Shown here one piece after another: positions 46,106-56,465 of a stretch of DNA of 64,000 bases. The notes under the pieces are model-generated. The model was not told where the DNA came from. It saw only the letters and a list, made by a program, of their open reading frames with translations, and made no database searches. How positions within the stretch are numbered: the first letter of the stretch is position 1; each line of letters starts with the position of its first letter. The translations under genes and the position numbers were made by a program. The stretch is from Eopsaltria australis. Lineage: Eukaryota; Chordata; Aves; Passeriformes; Petroicidae. The stretch covers positions 1 to 64,000 of the forward strand of contig JAVTVJ010000821.1 in the NCBI GenBank assembly GCA_034509425.1, in the 5' to 3' direction.

Positions 46106-46435
46106 CCAACAAGGGTCTCTGCTATTAGGAGCCAACATTCCCCAGCCAGAGAAAGAAGATACACTCCACGAGGTAACCTCTGGTTTTTCCTTCAGGAGCA
46201 TGGAGAAGACATGAGAAAGTGGGACAGAAAACCCACCTCTTCCTTAGTAGCCCGAGTATGTGAACTGAAAAGAGGAACAGCTACCACAAGGAGCCCACCT
46301 AGAGTCAACGCTGCTCCGGTCTCTTGTGGACAGAACTCAGAACAGTATAGGAATGATGATATGACCGATCCTCTTGAAGGGACCTCAAGAACATATTTAC
46401 AGGAAGAGAGCAACGTGTACCACGATCAGGAATAG
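46106..46435 (+). pseudogene. gag: ERV copy D: Gag C-terminal basic segment, in frame with Gag and protease
   Basis: 110 codons including the stop, between TAA (46103-46105) and TAG (46433-46435), in the same frame as both neighbours. The basic stretch MRKWDRKPTSSL... is followed by an acidic end (HDQE). It occupies the nucleocapsid position without CCHC boxes. The TAA upstream is GAA in copy B, so this was probably the normal C-terminus of Gag. Confidence 0.6.
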
Positions 46436-47744
46436 AGGGGCCCTGCCTCTAGCCAGGTAGAGGAAAGGGACAACCGGATCTATTGGACTGTGTGGATCCG
46501 ATGGCCTGGCACATCTGACCCACAAAGATACACGGCTTTGGTTGACACCGGCGCTCAATGTACCCTGATGCCATCAAGGTACGTGGGAACAGAATCTATT
46601 TCTATTTCTGGGGTGACAGGAGGATCCCAGCAGCTGACTGTATTGGAAGCTGAAGTGAGTTTAACTGGGAATGAGTGGCAGAAACACCCCATCGTGACCG
46701 GCCCAGAGGCCCCATGCATCCTGGGCATAGACTATCTTAGAAATGGGTATTTCAAAGACCCAAAAGGACATCGTTGGGCTTTCGGGATAGCCGCAGTAGA
46801 AACAGAAGACATCCAACAGCTAAATACCTTGCCTGGTCTCTCAGATGACCCCTCTGCTGTGGGACTGCTAGAAGTTGAAGAGCAGCAGGTACCAATCGCC
46901 ACAGCGACAGTGCACCGACGACAGTACCGCACAGACAGAGACTCTATGGTTCCCATCCACGAGATGATTCGTAAACTGGAGAGCCAAGGGGTGGTCAGCA
47001 AAGCTCATTCACCCTTTAACAGCCCTATATGGCCAGTGCGTAAGTCCAGTGGAGAATGGAGACTGACAGTGGATTATCGTGGCCTGAATGAGGTCACACC
47101 ACCACTGAGTGCTGCTGTGCCAGACATGTTGGAACTTCAGTATGAACTGGAATCCAAGGCAGCAAAGTGGTACGTGACCATCGATATTGCCAATGCCTTT
47201 TTCTCCATTCCTCTGGCAGCAGAGTGCAGGCCTCAGTTTGCTTTCACCTGGAGGGGAGTGCAATACACCTGGAACAGACTCCCCCAGGGGTGGAAGCACA
47301 GCCCCACCATCTGCCATGGCCTGATCCAGGCTGCACTGGAAAAGGGTGAGGCTCCAGAACATTTGCAGTACATCGACAACATTATCGTATGGGGGAACAC
47401 AGCAGAGGAAGTCTTTGAGAAAGGAAAGAAGATCATCCAGATTCTCCTAAGAGCTGGTTTTGCCATCAAGCGAAGTAAGGTTAAGGGACCCGCTCAAGAA
47501 ATCCAGTTCTTAGGAGTCAAGTGGCAAGATGGACGTCGCCAGATCCCGACAGAAGTAGTCAACAAGATCACTGCTATGTCCCCACCTACGAACAAGAAGG
47601 AAACCCAGGCTTTTCTAGGAGCTGTCGGGTTTTGGAGAATGCATATCCCGGAATACAGCACAATTGTAAGCCCTCTTTACCTCGTGACACGAAAAAGAAA
47701 TGATTTCCAGTGGGGTCCTGAGCAACAACAAGCATTCGAACAAA
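46436..47744 (+). pseudogene. pol: ERV copy D: protease and reverse transcriptase
   Basis: Open from the codon after TAG 46433-46435. Protease motif DTGA is at 46544-46555 and ILGIDYL follows. The RT motifs LTVDYRGLN, TIDIANAFFSIPL and HSPTICHG are present, but the catalytic box reads YIDN (47369-47380) instead of YIDD, a one-base change that should abolish polymerase activity. The frame ends at a 20-bp duplication (47745-47764 repeated at 47765-47784). Confidence 0.87.
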
Positions 47745-48750
47745 TTAAGCAGGAGATTGCCCATTTAAGCAGGAGATTGCCCACGCAGTAGCCCTTGGGC
47801 CAGTCAGAACAGGGCAGGATGTGAAAAATGTGCTCTACACTGCGGCTGGGGAGAATGGTCTATCCTGGAGCCTGTAGCAGAAGGGACCTGAAGAGGCTCG
47901 AGGACGACCACTTGGGTTCTGGAGTCGGGGATACAAAGGATCTGAGGCCAGCTATACCCCAACCGAGAAAGAGATTCTTGCGGCTTATGAAGGAGTTCGA
48001 GCTGCCTCGGAAGTAATTGGCACCGAAGCACAGCTGCTTCTGGCACCCCGACTACCAGTGCTGGGTTGGATGTTCAAAGGAAAGGTTCCTTCCACACACC
48101 ATGCTACCGACGCCACGTGGAGCAAGTGGATTGCGCTGATCACACAGCGAGCCCGGATAGGAAACCCTAATCGCCCTGGGATTCTGGAAATTATAACAAA
48201 CTGGCCTGAAGGTGAGACTTTTGGATTATCTTCTGAAGAAGAGGAGGGGCAAGTGACACGTGCTGAGGAAGCCCCACCATATAACCAGGTACCGGCGAAT
48301 GAAAGACGATATGCCCTCTTCACTGATGGTTCCTGTCGAATTGTGGGTGCTAACCGGAAGTGGAAAGCTGCTGTATAGAGCCCCACACGACGAGTTGCAC
48401 AAGCTACTGAGGGAGAAGGTGGATCGAGCCAGGTCGCAGAGCTTAAAGTCATCCAGCTGGCTTTGGATATTGTTGAGGGAGAGAAGTGGCCTCGGCTCTA
48501 TCTCTACACTGACTCCTGGATGGTAGCTAATGCTTTGTGGGGATGGTTGAATCGCTGGAGAAAGGCCAACTGGCAGCGCAGAGGGAAACCCATCTGGGCC
48601 GCTGAGATTTGGCAGGACATCGCTACCCGTGTAGAGAGGCTGACTGTGAAGGTTCGACATGTGGATGCACATGTACCCAAGAGTCGGGCCAATGAAGAGC
48701 ATCGTAACAACGAGCAGGTGGACTGAGCTGCCAAACTGAGAGTATCACAG
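47745..48750 (+). pseudogene. pol: ERV copy D: RT connection and RNase H, several stops
   Basis: Fragments in more than one frame: FWSRGYKGSEASYTPTEKEI, LFTDGSCRIVG and YTDSWMVANALWG. Disruptions seen: the 20-bp duplication, TAG for Trp near 47874 and near 48376, and TGA near 48724. The RNase H acidic residues are still readable. Confidence 0.8.
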
Positions 48751-49650
48751 GTGGATCTGGACTGGCAGCACAAGGGAGAATTATTTCTAGCTCGTTGGGC
48801 CCATGATGCCTCTGGTCATCAGGGACGAGATGCAATGTACCGATGGGCTCGTGACCGAGGGGTGGACTTGACCATGGACAGCATCTCACAGGTCATCCAT
48901 GGCTGCGAGACCTGTGCTATGATCAAGCAGGCCAAGCGGGTGAAGCCTCTGTGGTACGGTGGACGATGGTCGAAGTATAGGTATGGGGAAGCCTGGCAAA
49001 TTGACTACATCACCCTTCCCCAAACCCGCCAAGGCAAGCGCTACGTGCTGACCATGGTGGAAGCAACCACTGGATGGTTGGAGACTTATGCTGTGCCTCA
49101 TGCTACCGCCCGAAACACCATCTTAGGCCTGGAAAAGCAAGTCTTGTGGAGACATGGCCCCCCTGAGAGAATTGAGTCGGACAAGGGGACCCATTTCAAG
49201 AATGGCCTTATAAACAGCTGGGCCAGAGAACATGGCATCGAGTGGATATATCATATCCCTTATCATGCACCAGCTGCCGGGAAAGTTGAACGGTGCAACG
49301 AACTACTTAAGACCACCCTGAAGGCACTTGGCAGGGGGACCTTCAAATATTGGGAAATGAACTTAGCAAAGGCCACCTGGATGGTCAACACACGAGGCTC
49401 CATCAATCGAGCTGGTCCTGCCCAGTCTGAACCCTTGCACACAGTGGACGGAGACAGAGTCCCTGTGGTACACATGAGAGGTATTTTAGGAAAGACTGTT
49501 TGGATTAGTCCCACCTCAGACAAAGGCAAACCTATCCGCGGGGTTGTTTTTGCTCAAGGACCTAGTTACACTTGGTGGGTAATGCAGAAAGATGGGGAAA
49601 CCCATTGTGTACCACAAGGAAACTTAATTTTAAGTGAGAACTGTGTGTAA
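48751..49650 (+). pseudogene. pol: ERV copy D: integrase region
   Basis: 300 codons: H-H-C-C type zinc region (WAHDASGH ... GCETC), core acidic residues in WQIDY, IESDKGTHF and GKVERCNELLK, and a C-terminal GPSYTWWVM segment. It ends at TAA 49648-49650, about 80 bp before the 3' LTR, so no env gene is present. The true start of integrase lies upstream of the TGA at 48724. Confidence 0.85.
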
Positions 49651-49715
49651 AGTTTCATTGTATATGTATATATATAGGGGGTATTGGTTTGGGTATCACA
49701 TAGATGGTGATAGAA

Positions 49716-49729
49716 TAAGGGGTGGATAA
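49716..49729 (+). other. Polypurine tract, copy D
   Basis: Purine-rich aataaggggtggataa runs up to the 3' LTR start at 49730. The same tract is seen reversed next to 2253 in copy A. Confidence 0.6.
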
Positions 49730-50263
49730 TGTCTTAGGTTACAATGGTATGTATTCTATCACCATCTTCATGGGATGTTGGGGCCGGGTGGAGCAGTGTT
49801 CCTGATGGCCGCAGAACGGTTTGCTAATGATCCGGTCGTTGGGGCCGGATGGAGCACTTTACTCACCCCCAACATTACAGCTAGTGGCTCATCATCCCAT
49901 TGTGAGATGCCCCGCCCAGGGGGAGGAACCAGTGTATCCCGATCTGCATATAAACTGAGATTTGAAGCACCACAGGCAGCTTTTTTCCACGGGATTCCCA
50001 GAGGAAGACCGGATCCTTCTACACCACTGGACCTTCAGAGGAGAACTACACCTTTCACAGGATCACTGCTTCAGCAGAATCACATCTATCACTCCCAGAG
50101 GACTGCAACTACCTTCTAAGTGGACTACTACCAACACCCTGACCGAGAGGGTGTCAGGTTGTATTCTGACTCTGTCAGTGGTATTTTTGTACTATTACAT
50201 TTTTCCTATTAAATTGTAGTTCTGACTTTGAGCCTCTCACTGATTTGCTTTCAAACTACCACA
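49730..50263 (+). repeat. 3' LTR of ERV copy D
   Basis: 534 bp, TGTCTTAGG...CTACCACA, followed by the target duplication aggag (50264-50268) and the original SH3BP1 splice donor gtaggg (50269). Confidence 0.93.
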
Positions 50264-50365
50264 AGGAGGTAGGGAGTGCTCCAGACCCCATCATCACCTC
50301 CCTCCCGCCTCCCAGATGTGCTCCTTTCAAGCTCAAAATCCCTTCCCTCTTTGTCCCATCCCCAG

Positions 50366-52377
50366 GGATGGTTCCGGCTGGCAGCAGGCACCTCAGTGCT
50401 GAGGAAGCTGAAGAGCAGCTTGGCCAGTGACTCCAATGCCCTGGAGGAGTTTTACTCAGACACCCATGGTGTGGCTGGTGAGTACCAGAAGACAGGGTGT
50501 GGGGACACGATTGGGCAGTCCCTGCCATCCCTCAGCTGCCATCAGCTCCACTGTTCCCCCTCTCCTCCCAGGTGCACTGAAATTCTACCTGCGGTAGCTG
50601 CCCCAGCCTTTGATGACCTTTGAACTCTATGACAAATGGGTCAAAGCAGCCAGGTGGGTCCAGGCACTCGGGTGGAAATCCCTGGCAGGTCTCAAAAAGT
50701 CCCCAGTCAACCTCCTCCATCCTTCCTGGCACTTGGAGCAGGGTGCTTTTTCTCATTTTGGGAGATACAAACACAGTGCCTCCATGGATGCCTGCCCACT
50801 AAAGCAGGACATCTCCATCTCCAGGGCTACAGCCTGCACAGGGCAGCCAACACTGGCCTTCCTCCTTGTCCCCTGTGTCCCTCTCTGCCACAGGGAACAG
50901 GCCGAGCTCTCTGCTCCTCCTTCTTTCTTACAGCTTAAAGGACATTGATAGCCGCGTACAGAGCCTGCGAGACACCTGCAGCTGCCTGCCCCAGGACAGT
51001 TACAACAATCTGAGGTGTTTTGTCGCAACAGGGCTTCTTCAGCCCCAAGCAATCACTAGGGGTAGCCATTCCCTCCTCAAATCCCTACCTACTAAACCCT
51101 TGCCCTCCTTTCACCCCACAGGTATCTGATCAAGTTTTTAGCCAAGCTGGCTGAACACCAGGAGGTGAATAAAATGACCCCCAGCAACATTGCCATTGTG
51201 CTGAGCCCAAACCTGCTGTGGTCACAGCAGAGCACAGGGTAAGGTCTGGTTTGAAGGGTGGGAAGCAGCTCCCTAGCCCCAGCTGGGGTGCCCTGAAGGC
51301 AAATGCCATGGCAAAGGCTGATGCAGCAGCCTTCAGGCTGGTCTAAAGCACCTACACCTCTTCCATCCTCAAGTCCTGTCCCTTGTCCCCATGCTCCCCA
51401 AGCTGCATGTCCCCTCTCCAAGCACATGTCCTCTTAGACACTCTGCAAAGTAGTAGAGGAGGGGGCTGAGACCCAAAGCACTTGTGAGGTGGGTGGCTTC
51501 CAACACCTCTGACCTCCAACACCAAGCCAGGGTTCCCAGGACAGGGAAAAAGGCCCATCACCCACCTGCCATGGCCCTTGGCTGGGCTGCCATCCCTTCA
51601 GACCCTGACCCCTGCGGAATGAACACAAAAACCCATTTGGGGTTAATGCCTGCAAACCCCTTTTCTGATGCCTCCCCCACCCTTGTCTCTCAGAGACCCC
51701 ATGCAACTGGACATGGCCTCGGTCTCCTCCATCCAGGCTGTGGTGGAAGCCCTCATCCAGAACATGGACACTCTCTTCCCCGGAGGTAGGGCCAGGGCAT
51801 CACTTGGTGGGCTGCGGCAGAGAGTGAAGGGGAGAGAAAGGAAAAGGAACATTTCTCCATCTCCAGGAGGAGAGAAGCGGGAGGCTGCTCTGGCTTCCTG
51901 CTGTGGGGTTATTGCTCTGGGTGGCAAGTGCTTCCTTACAGGATCTCCTCCTTTCTCTTCACCCAGAGGTAGATTTCAATGTCTTGGGCATGTTCATGCT
52001 GCCCACAAACAGTGGACTTTGCAAGGCTGCCCCAGCAGAAGAGCCGACCCCTCCGACCCCTCCAGCCAGCACCCTCACCCTTTTGGATGGAGAGGCGTAA
52101 GTCTGATGAGAGTTAGAGGCTCTGGCTGTCCCAGCTCTCCCTGTGGCCTCCCTCCATCCCACCCCACGCCAGGGCCATACCCTCACAGGTGGCTGCAAGG
52201 TGCCTCACAGCCAGGACCGCCATGCCCAACCAAAGCCTGACTTGCCCCATTCTCTGTGCAGCACCTCCAGGGACCCAGAGACCAGGTCCCAGCCGGCATC
52301 CCCAGCATTGCCCAGGCCATCTCCTGAAGCTGCGGGGCCACCAGCTCCAATGATGACTGACAACACCACCTGCAAAG
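50366..52377 (+). pseudogene. SH3BP1: SH3BP1 RhoGAP and C-terminal exons, with a stop codon
   Basis: Seven exons with clean splice sites and phases that join: 50366-50477, 50572-50653, 50934-51014, 51122-51238, 51694-51785, 51967-52096, 52262-52377. They encode the RhoGAP domain, with the arginine-finger segment in GWFRLAAG, then NKMTPSNIAIVLSPNLLW and SSIQAVVEALIQNMDTLFPG, and a proline-rich start of the tail. In the second exon, TAG at 50595-50597 replaces the Glu of YLRELP, so no full RhoGAP can be made. Otherwise the exons look like a recently functional gene. Confidence 0.88.
50595..50597 (+). other. SH3BP1: Premature TAG in SH3BP1 RhoGAP exon
   Basis: KFYLR is followed by TAG and then LPQPLMTFELYD. 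The family has Glu here (GAG to TAG). Confidence 0.85.
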
Positions 52378-52499
52378 GTTAGGGTGCCCCAGACACTTGG
52401 GAAATTACACCCCCGATGCCACCTCCTGTGGTTTAGCCATCATCCTGCCATTCCCAACACAAGTGGGCACTGGGGATGTCCTTGTCACCAAATGAGAGG

Positions 52500-53351
52500 A
52501 AAGGCCTCTGGCCAGGGCAGCATGGCCAGGATCCAGCCAAGATGGGACTGTGGGATGGATGCTGTATGTCCTCCAGTGTTGGATTGAACACTGCCGGTAA
52601 AGAGGTGTCAAAGCTCATAGCCTGTTGTGAAGGGAAATGGGAAAAGCTGCCAGAAAAGCTGGTGTGTGCTTGTGCCTTCAGGACAGGAGCTGGGCAAGGG
52701 GCAATTTGTCCCACCACCTGTCTGCAGCCCCCCACCATGGCTAGCACTGCAGCTTGCTCTGCCCTTTGGAGAGACCTTGGTGGAAAGGCCTCTGGCCAGG
52801 GCAGCATGGCCAGGATCCAGCCAAGATGGGACTGTGGGATGGATGCTGTATGTCCTCCAGTGTTGGATTGAACACTGCCGGTAAAGAGGTGTCAAAGCTC
52901 ATAGCCTGTTGTGAAGGGAAATGGGAAAAGCTGCCAGAAAAGCTGGTGTGTGCTTGTGCCTTCAGGACAGGAGCTGGACAAGGGGCAATTTGTCCCACCA
53001 CCTGTCTGCAGCCCCCCACCATGGCTAGCACTGCAGCTTGCTCTGCCCTTTGGAGAGACCTTGGTGGAAAGGCCTCTGGCCAGGGCAGCATGGCCAGGAT
53101 CCAGCCAAGATGGGACTGTGGGATGGATGCTGTATGTCCTCCAGTGTTGGATTGAACACTGCCGGTAAAGAGGTGTCAAAGCTCATAGCCTGTTGTGAAG
53201 GGAAATGGGAAAAGCTGCCAGAAAAGCTGGTGTGTGCTTGTGCCTTCAGGACAGGAGCTGGTCAAGGGGCAATTTGTCCCACCACCTGTCTGCAGCCCCC
53301 CACCATGGCTAGCACTGCAGCTTGCTCTGCCCTTTGGAGAGACCTTGGTGG
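52500..53351 (+). repeat. 284-bp tandem repeat, three copies, in the last SH3BP1 intron
   Basis: Units start at 52500, 52784 and 53068 (aaaggcctctggccagggc...) and are almost identical. One informative site reads ctgggcaagg, ctggacaagg and ctggtcaagg in the three copies. The arrangement produces repeated chance ORFs. Confidence 0.95.
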
Positions 53352-53384
53352 AGAGGACCCCAGACCACCTCACTTTCTTTTCAG

Positions 53385-53716
53385 GCAAACGCCTGGCTGT
53401 GGCCTGACCCGCAATGCCACCACCACCTGTGACACAGTCCTGGAGCATGGCTCCTGCCCAGGCAGCCAGCCCCAAAGCCCTGCCACACCGGATGGCACCC
53501 AGCCGAGCCCCCTCCATGCCACCACCTCTCCCTCTGCAGCCAGCACCCCACCACAGCCGAGATGCCCCACCATCCCCCAAGCCTTCCGCTGGTGAGGCTG
53601 ACACAGCGGTTGCCATGGTCTCTGTGCCCGGAACCACAGAGGAGGGGCAGCCACTACCTGCAGGAGGAAGCCCTCTGGCCACATCAGCCCTGGAAGGACA
53701 GCTCACAGAGAACTGA
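53385..53716 (+). pseudogene. SH3BP1: SH3BP1 last coding exon, with a stop codon
   Basis: Acceptor tttcttttcag, in phase with 52377. It reads GKRLAVA, then TGA (53405-53407), then PAMPPPPVTQS... in a proline-rich frame to TGA at 53714-53716. The family has a basic/proline-rich tail with Arg at a comparable place, so CGA to TGA is likely. The SH3-binding tail downstream is otherwise open. Confidence 0.75.
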
Positions 53717-54120
53717 ACAGGGTGAGGGGCGTGAGGGAATCACAGGTCGGGGAGATGGAATCTGGCACCTCTCTGAGACCCAGCAGGTGCTGTGGAAATG
53801 CCAGGGTGGCTTGAGGGACAGCATCTCTTGGTCCTCCTCCTTGTTCCCTTGGCTCACACCACCTGGCATGTTTTGCCTGCTTTCTCTCGCTCTCCTGTCT
53901 CCACCTCCCCACACCACCATGTCTGTGCAGGGCCCAGCCACCAGTGAGGGCCCAGATCCCTGCCCAGATCCCCCACTGCAGGCCCAGACACTGCCTGCAG
54001 CTCTTGGACCAGCATGGGCAGCTTGGCCCCGCACGGGCAGCTTGACCCCATGGGGTCATTTGCGGATGCTCAGCCATGATCCCAGCCCCATTTTGCCTTA
54101 AAACACGTTGCCCCAGGAAC

Positions 54121-55190
54121 ATACGGATATATATAAATATATATATCTATACATATATATAATGTGTGTATATATATATATATGTTTGGAGTGCATGTTC
54201 CCCTAGGAGTGGCTGAGGGAGCTGGGGTTGTTCGGCCTGTAGTGATGCCTATATAACATAGATTACAGTTACAAGGTGTTTATTTAGCTTGAGTTATAAG
54301 ATAACTATGTAACCTAATATCAATATAACCTAAATCATGACTTCTTATCAATATAACCTGAAGCATATCTTTTTATACTTATATAGCCAGAATTATAGTT
54401 TTTACTTATTGTAAGAGACGGTACGAAAATCCCTCATCTGCCTCACAATCATCGACGAGGACGGAGACTGAAAACCCAAAAGACCCCAAAGGGGAAAGAG
54501 GACTCTTTGCACAAGGAGTCCGGGCCAGACTGAGGTGGGATGTCTTCCTAGCGCAGGAGTGGGTGAACTGGTACGCATTCCTGAGGAGTACAGGCCACGG
54601 TAGACTGTGTCATTCTTGCTGCCAAGGTGGGAAGGACAGCGCCAAATGAATTGTGCTGTACACCTGTTCAGTACCGTTACCCCAAAACAATGAGCCTTAT
54701 TCCCCCACCTCTTGGCCAGCTGCCCCCCGCTTTCAAAAAGACTATAAAGGGACTTTCTGAAAAGACCCCTACGAGATCTCCCCTCAGAAAGAAGATGGAT
54801 CTATTGGCACCAGACCACGAGGTCTTCGTCTCGCCATTGGTAGCTATTACCCCCCCCCCCCCCCTTTCTCTCTCTATACTTTGTTTCTTTATATCTCTCT
54901 CTCCCCTCTATCGCATAATCATGTTGTTGGCACTCAATAAAAGTGCTTTTGGTTTTGATTGAAACTAAAATCCCCGTTTGTGTTTCTTTTGCACTCTGAG
55001 ATTCAGTTAACGAACCATCATGACTCCCGCTTGTGTTAGCGGATTGTGACACTTATGTAGCCTGAATCGTAACTTTTATATCTATATAACCTGATACGTA
55101 TATAACCTGAATCATAACTTTTATACATATATAGCCTTATATACACATATGTAACCTGATATGAATAACTTTTTTATACAATGTAATGGC
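54121..55190. repeat. AT-rich degenerate minisatellite region
   Basis: It starts with a (TA)n-like block (54121-54185). Repeated variants of tataacctgaatcataactttta then lie on both sides of the solo LTR (54240-54409 and 55052-55180). No gene. Confidence 0.7.
54410..55051 (+). repeat. Solo LTR with 5-bp target duplication
   Basis: 642 bp, TGTAAGAGACGG...GGATTGTGACA, flanked by cttat (54405-54409 and 55052-55056). TATAAA is at about 54743-54748 and AATAAA at 54936-54941. It contains a C-run of about 16 near 54850. It sits inside the minisatellite. Confidence 0.88.
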
Positions 55191-55722
55191 CAGTATATAG
55201 TTAACTAGTTGTTTAAATGCTGAATAGACAAAAGGAGAAAAAAACTCACCAGGTGTATAGTTTCAGAGATAGATAAGTGTAGTATTAATGAGAAATTGGC
55301 AAGAACAAGCCAATTATCCACAAAAAAAAGAATTTAGACCGGTTAAGACCAGATGGACCAAGGAACACCATAACTAAGCATGCGTCGAAGACAAAGTTGA
55401 AAAGTTCAAGTGCGAAGAAGACTTTAGAAGCCTTCATCAAAGACCCCTGAAGACCCCCAAATTGGGGAAGCGCAAGCGCAGTACAAAAAGTTATCTAATA
55501 ACCAATGAGATCATCCTATGTAGATTATTTCCGGCGTGTATGCAGTGATGCTGTAATGACATATGCAACATTAAGCATAATTTACTGTATAAATGTATCA
55601 CAACACTTGACAAAGGTGGGTGAGTTAGGAGGAGCAATCCCCCTCACCACCAGCGCTGCAATAAACAAATACCTGCTCTATAGACATCGGTCTATGGGGA
55701 TTGATTTCCGGCCTTTCGGGCA
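55182..55722 (+). repeat. Probable second LTR, ends uncertain
   Basis: A TATAAA (near 55586) and AATAAA (55660-55665) about 75 bp apart, with an R/U5-like tail (gatttccggcctttcgggca), indicate an LTR. TG...CA ends can be proposed but the flanks show no target duplication. Confidence 0.45.
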
Positions 55723-55730
55723 TCAGTAGA

Positions 55731-56070
55731 AAAGGAGGCTCAGGGGTGACTTGATCACTCCCTACAACTTCCTGAAAGAGGCTGTAGCCAGGTGGGGATC
55801 GAGCACCTCAGGCAACAAGAGGACACAATCACAAGCCGCACCAGGGGAGGTTTAGGTTGGCCAGTAGGAGGAATTTTTTCACAGAAAGTGATTAAACATT
55901 GGAATGGGCTGCCCAGGGAGGTGGTGGAGTCACCGTCTCTGGAGGTGTTTAAGGAAAACACTGGATGTGGCACTCAGTTACATGGTCTAGTTAACAAGGT
56001 GGTGTTCGGTCTTAGGCTGGACTCGATGATGTTAGAAGGTTTTTCCAGCCTAATTGGCTCTGTGATATTT
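55731..56070 (+). mobile_element. CR1 LINE, 5'-truncated 3' end
   Basis: Typical CR1 3' block: aaaggaggctcaggggtgac, then aaacattggaatgggctgcc, gaggtggtggagtcaccgtc, and an end at ttggctctgtgatattt. Confidence 0.88.
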
Positions 56071-56259
56071 TGCCACTATTTGAGAAGTCGCAGGCCGGTG
56101 TGAGCAAGGCACGCTGGGCAGTGTGAGGTGCTGGAGGGTGCAGCCCGGGTGGCCGCAGCGGGGACGAAAGGAATGGCGCCCGCGCTGCCGCAGCCCCGCC
56201 GGCCGGCAGGGGGCGCTCCGTGGCTGCGCGGACACGGCGGGAGGCGCTGGACGGGCACG

Positions 56260-56465
56260 GCGGTTCCAGCCAATGGCAGCGCGCCCGGGCCTGTCCCCGC
56301 CCCCGCCCAGCCGCCGTCGCTGCCCCTAGGGTGCCCCTGGGCTTCCCATTGGCGGCGGCGGGGGGGCGGGGGGCGGTGATTGGCGGCACGGCGGGGCGGG
56401 GCGGAGCGGGGGGCGGTGATTGGCTGCGCGGCGGGGCGGGGCGACCGGCGGGCTGCGGCGGCGGT
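56260..56465 (+). promoter_or_regulatory. PDXP: PDXP promoter with four CCAAT boxes
   Basis: CpG-rich, TATA-less DNA directly 5' of the PDXP ATG. One CCAAT (56270-56274) and three inverted CCAAT/ATTGG boxes (56348-56352, 56379-56383, 56419-56423) alternate with GC boxes. Two of the units repeat ggggggcggtgattggc. NF-Y/Sp1-type control is inferred from the motifs. Confidence 0.65.

Noticed and set aside
49651..49729. An env gene in copies A-D
   Set aside because: Only about 80 bp separate the integrase stop from the 3' LTR in copy D, and 36477-36799 in copy C has no open frame.
52405..53706. Repeated ORFs on both strands
   Set aside because: They are copies of the same chance frames created by the 284-bp tandem repeat.
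54627..54962. 111-codon + strand ORF
   Set aside because: It lies wholly inside the solo LTR 54410-55051 and spans its TATA and AATAAA signals.
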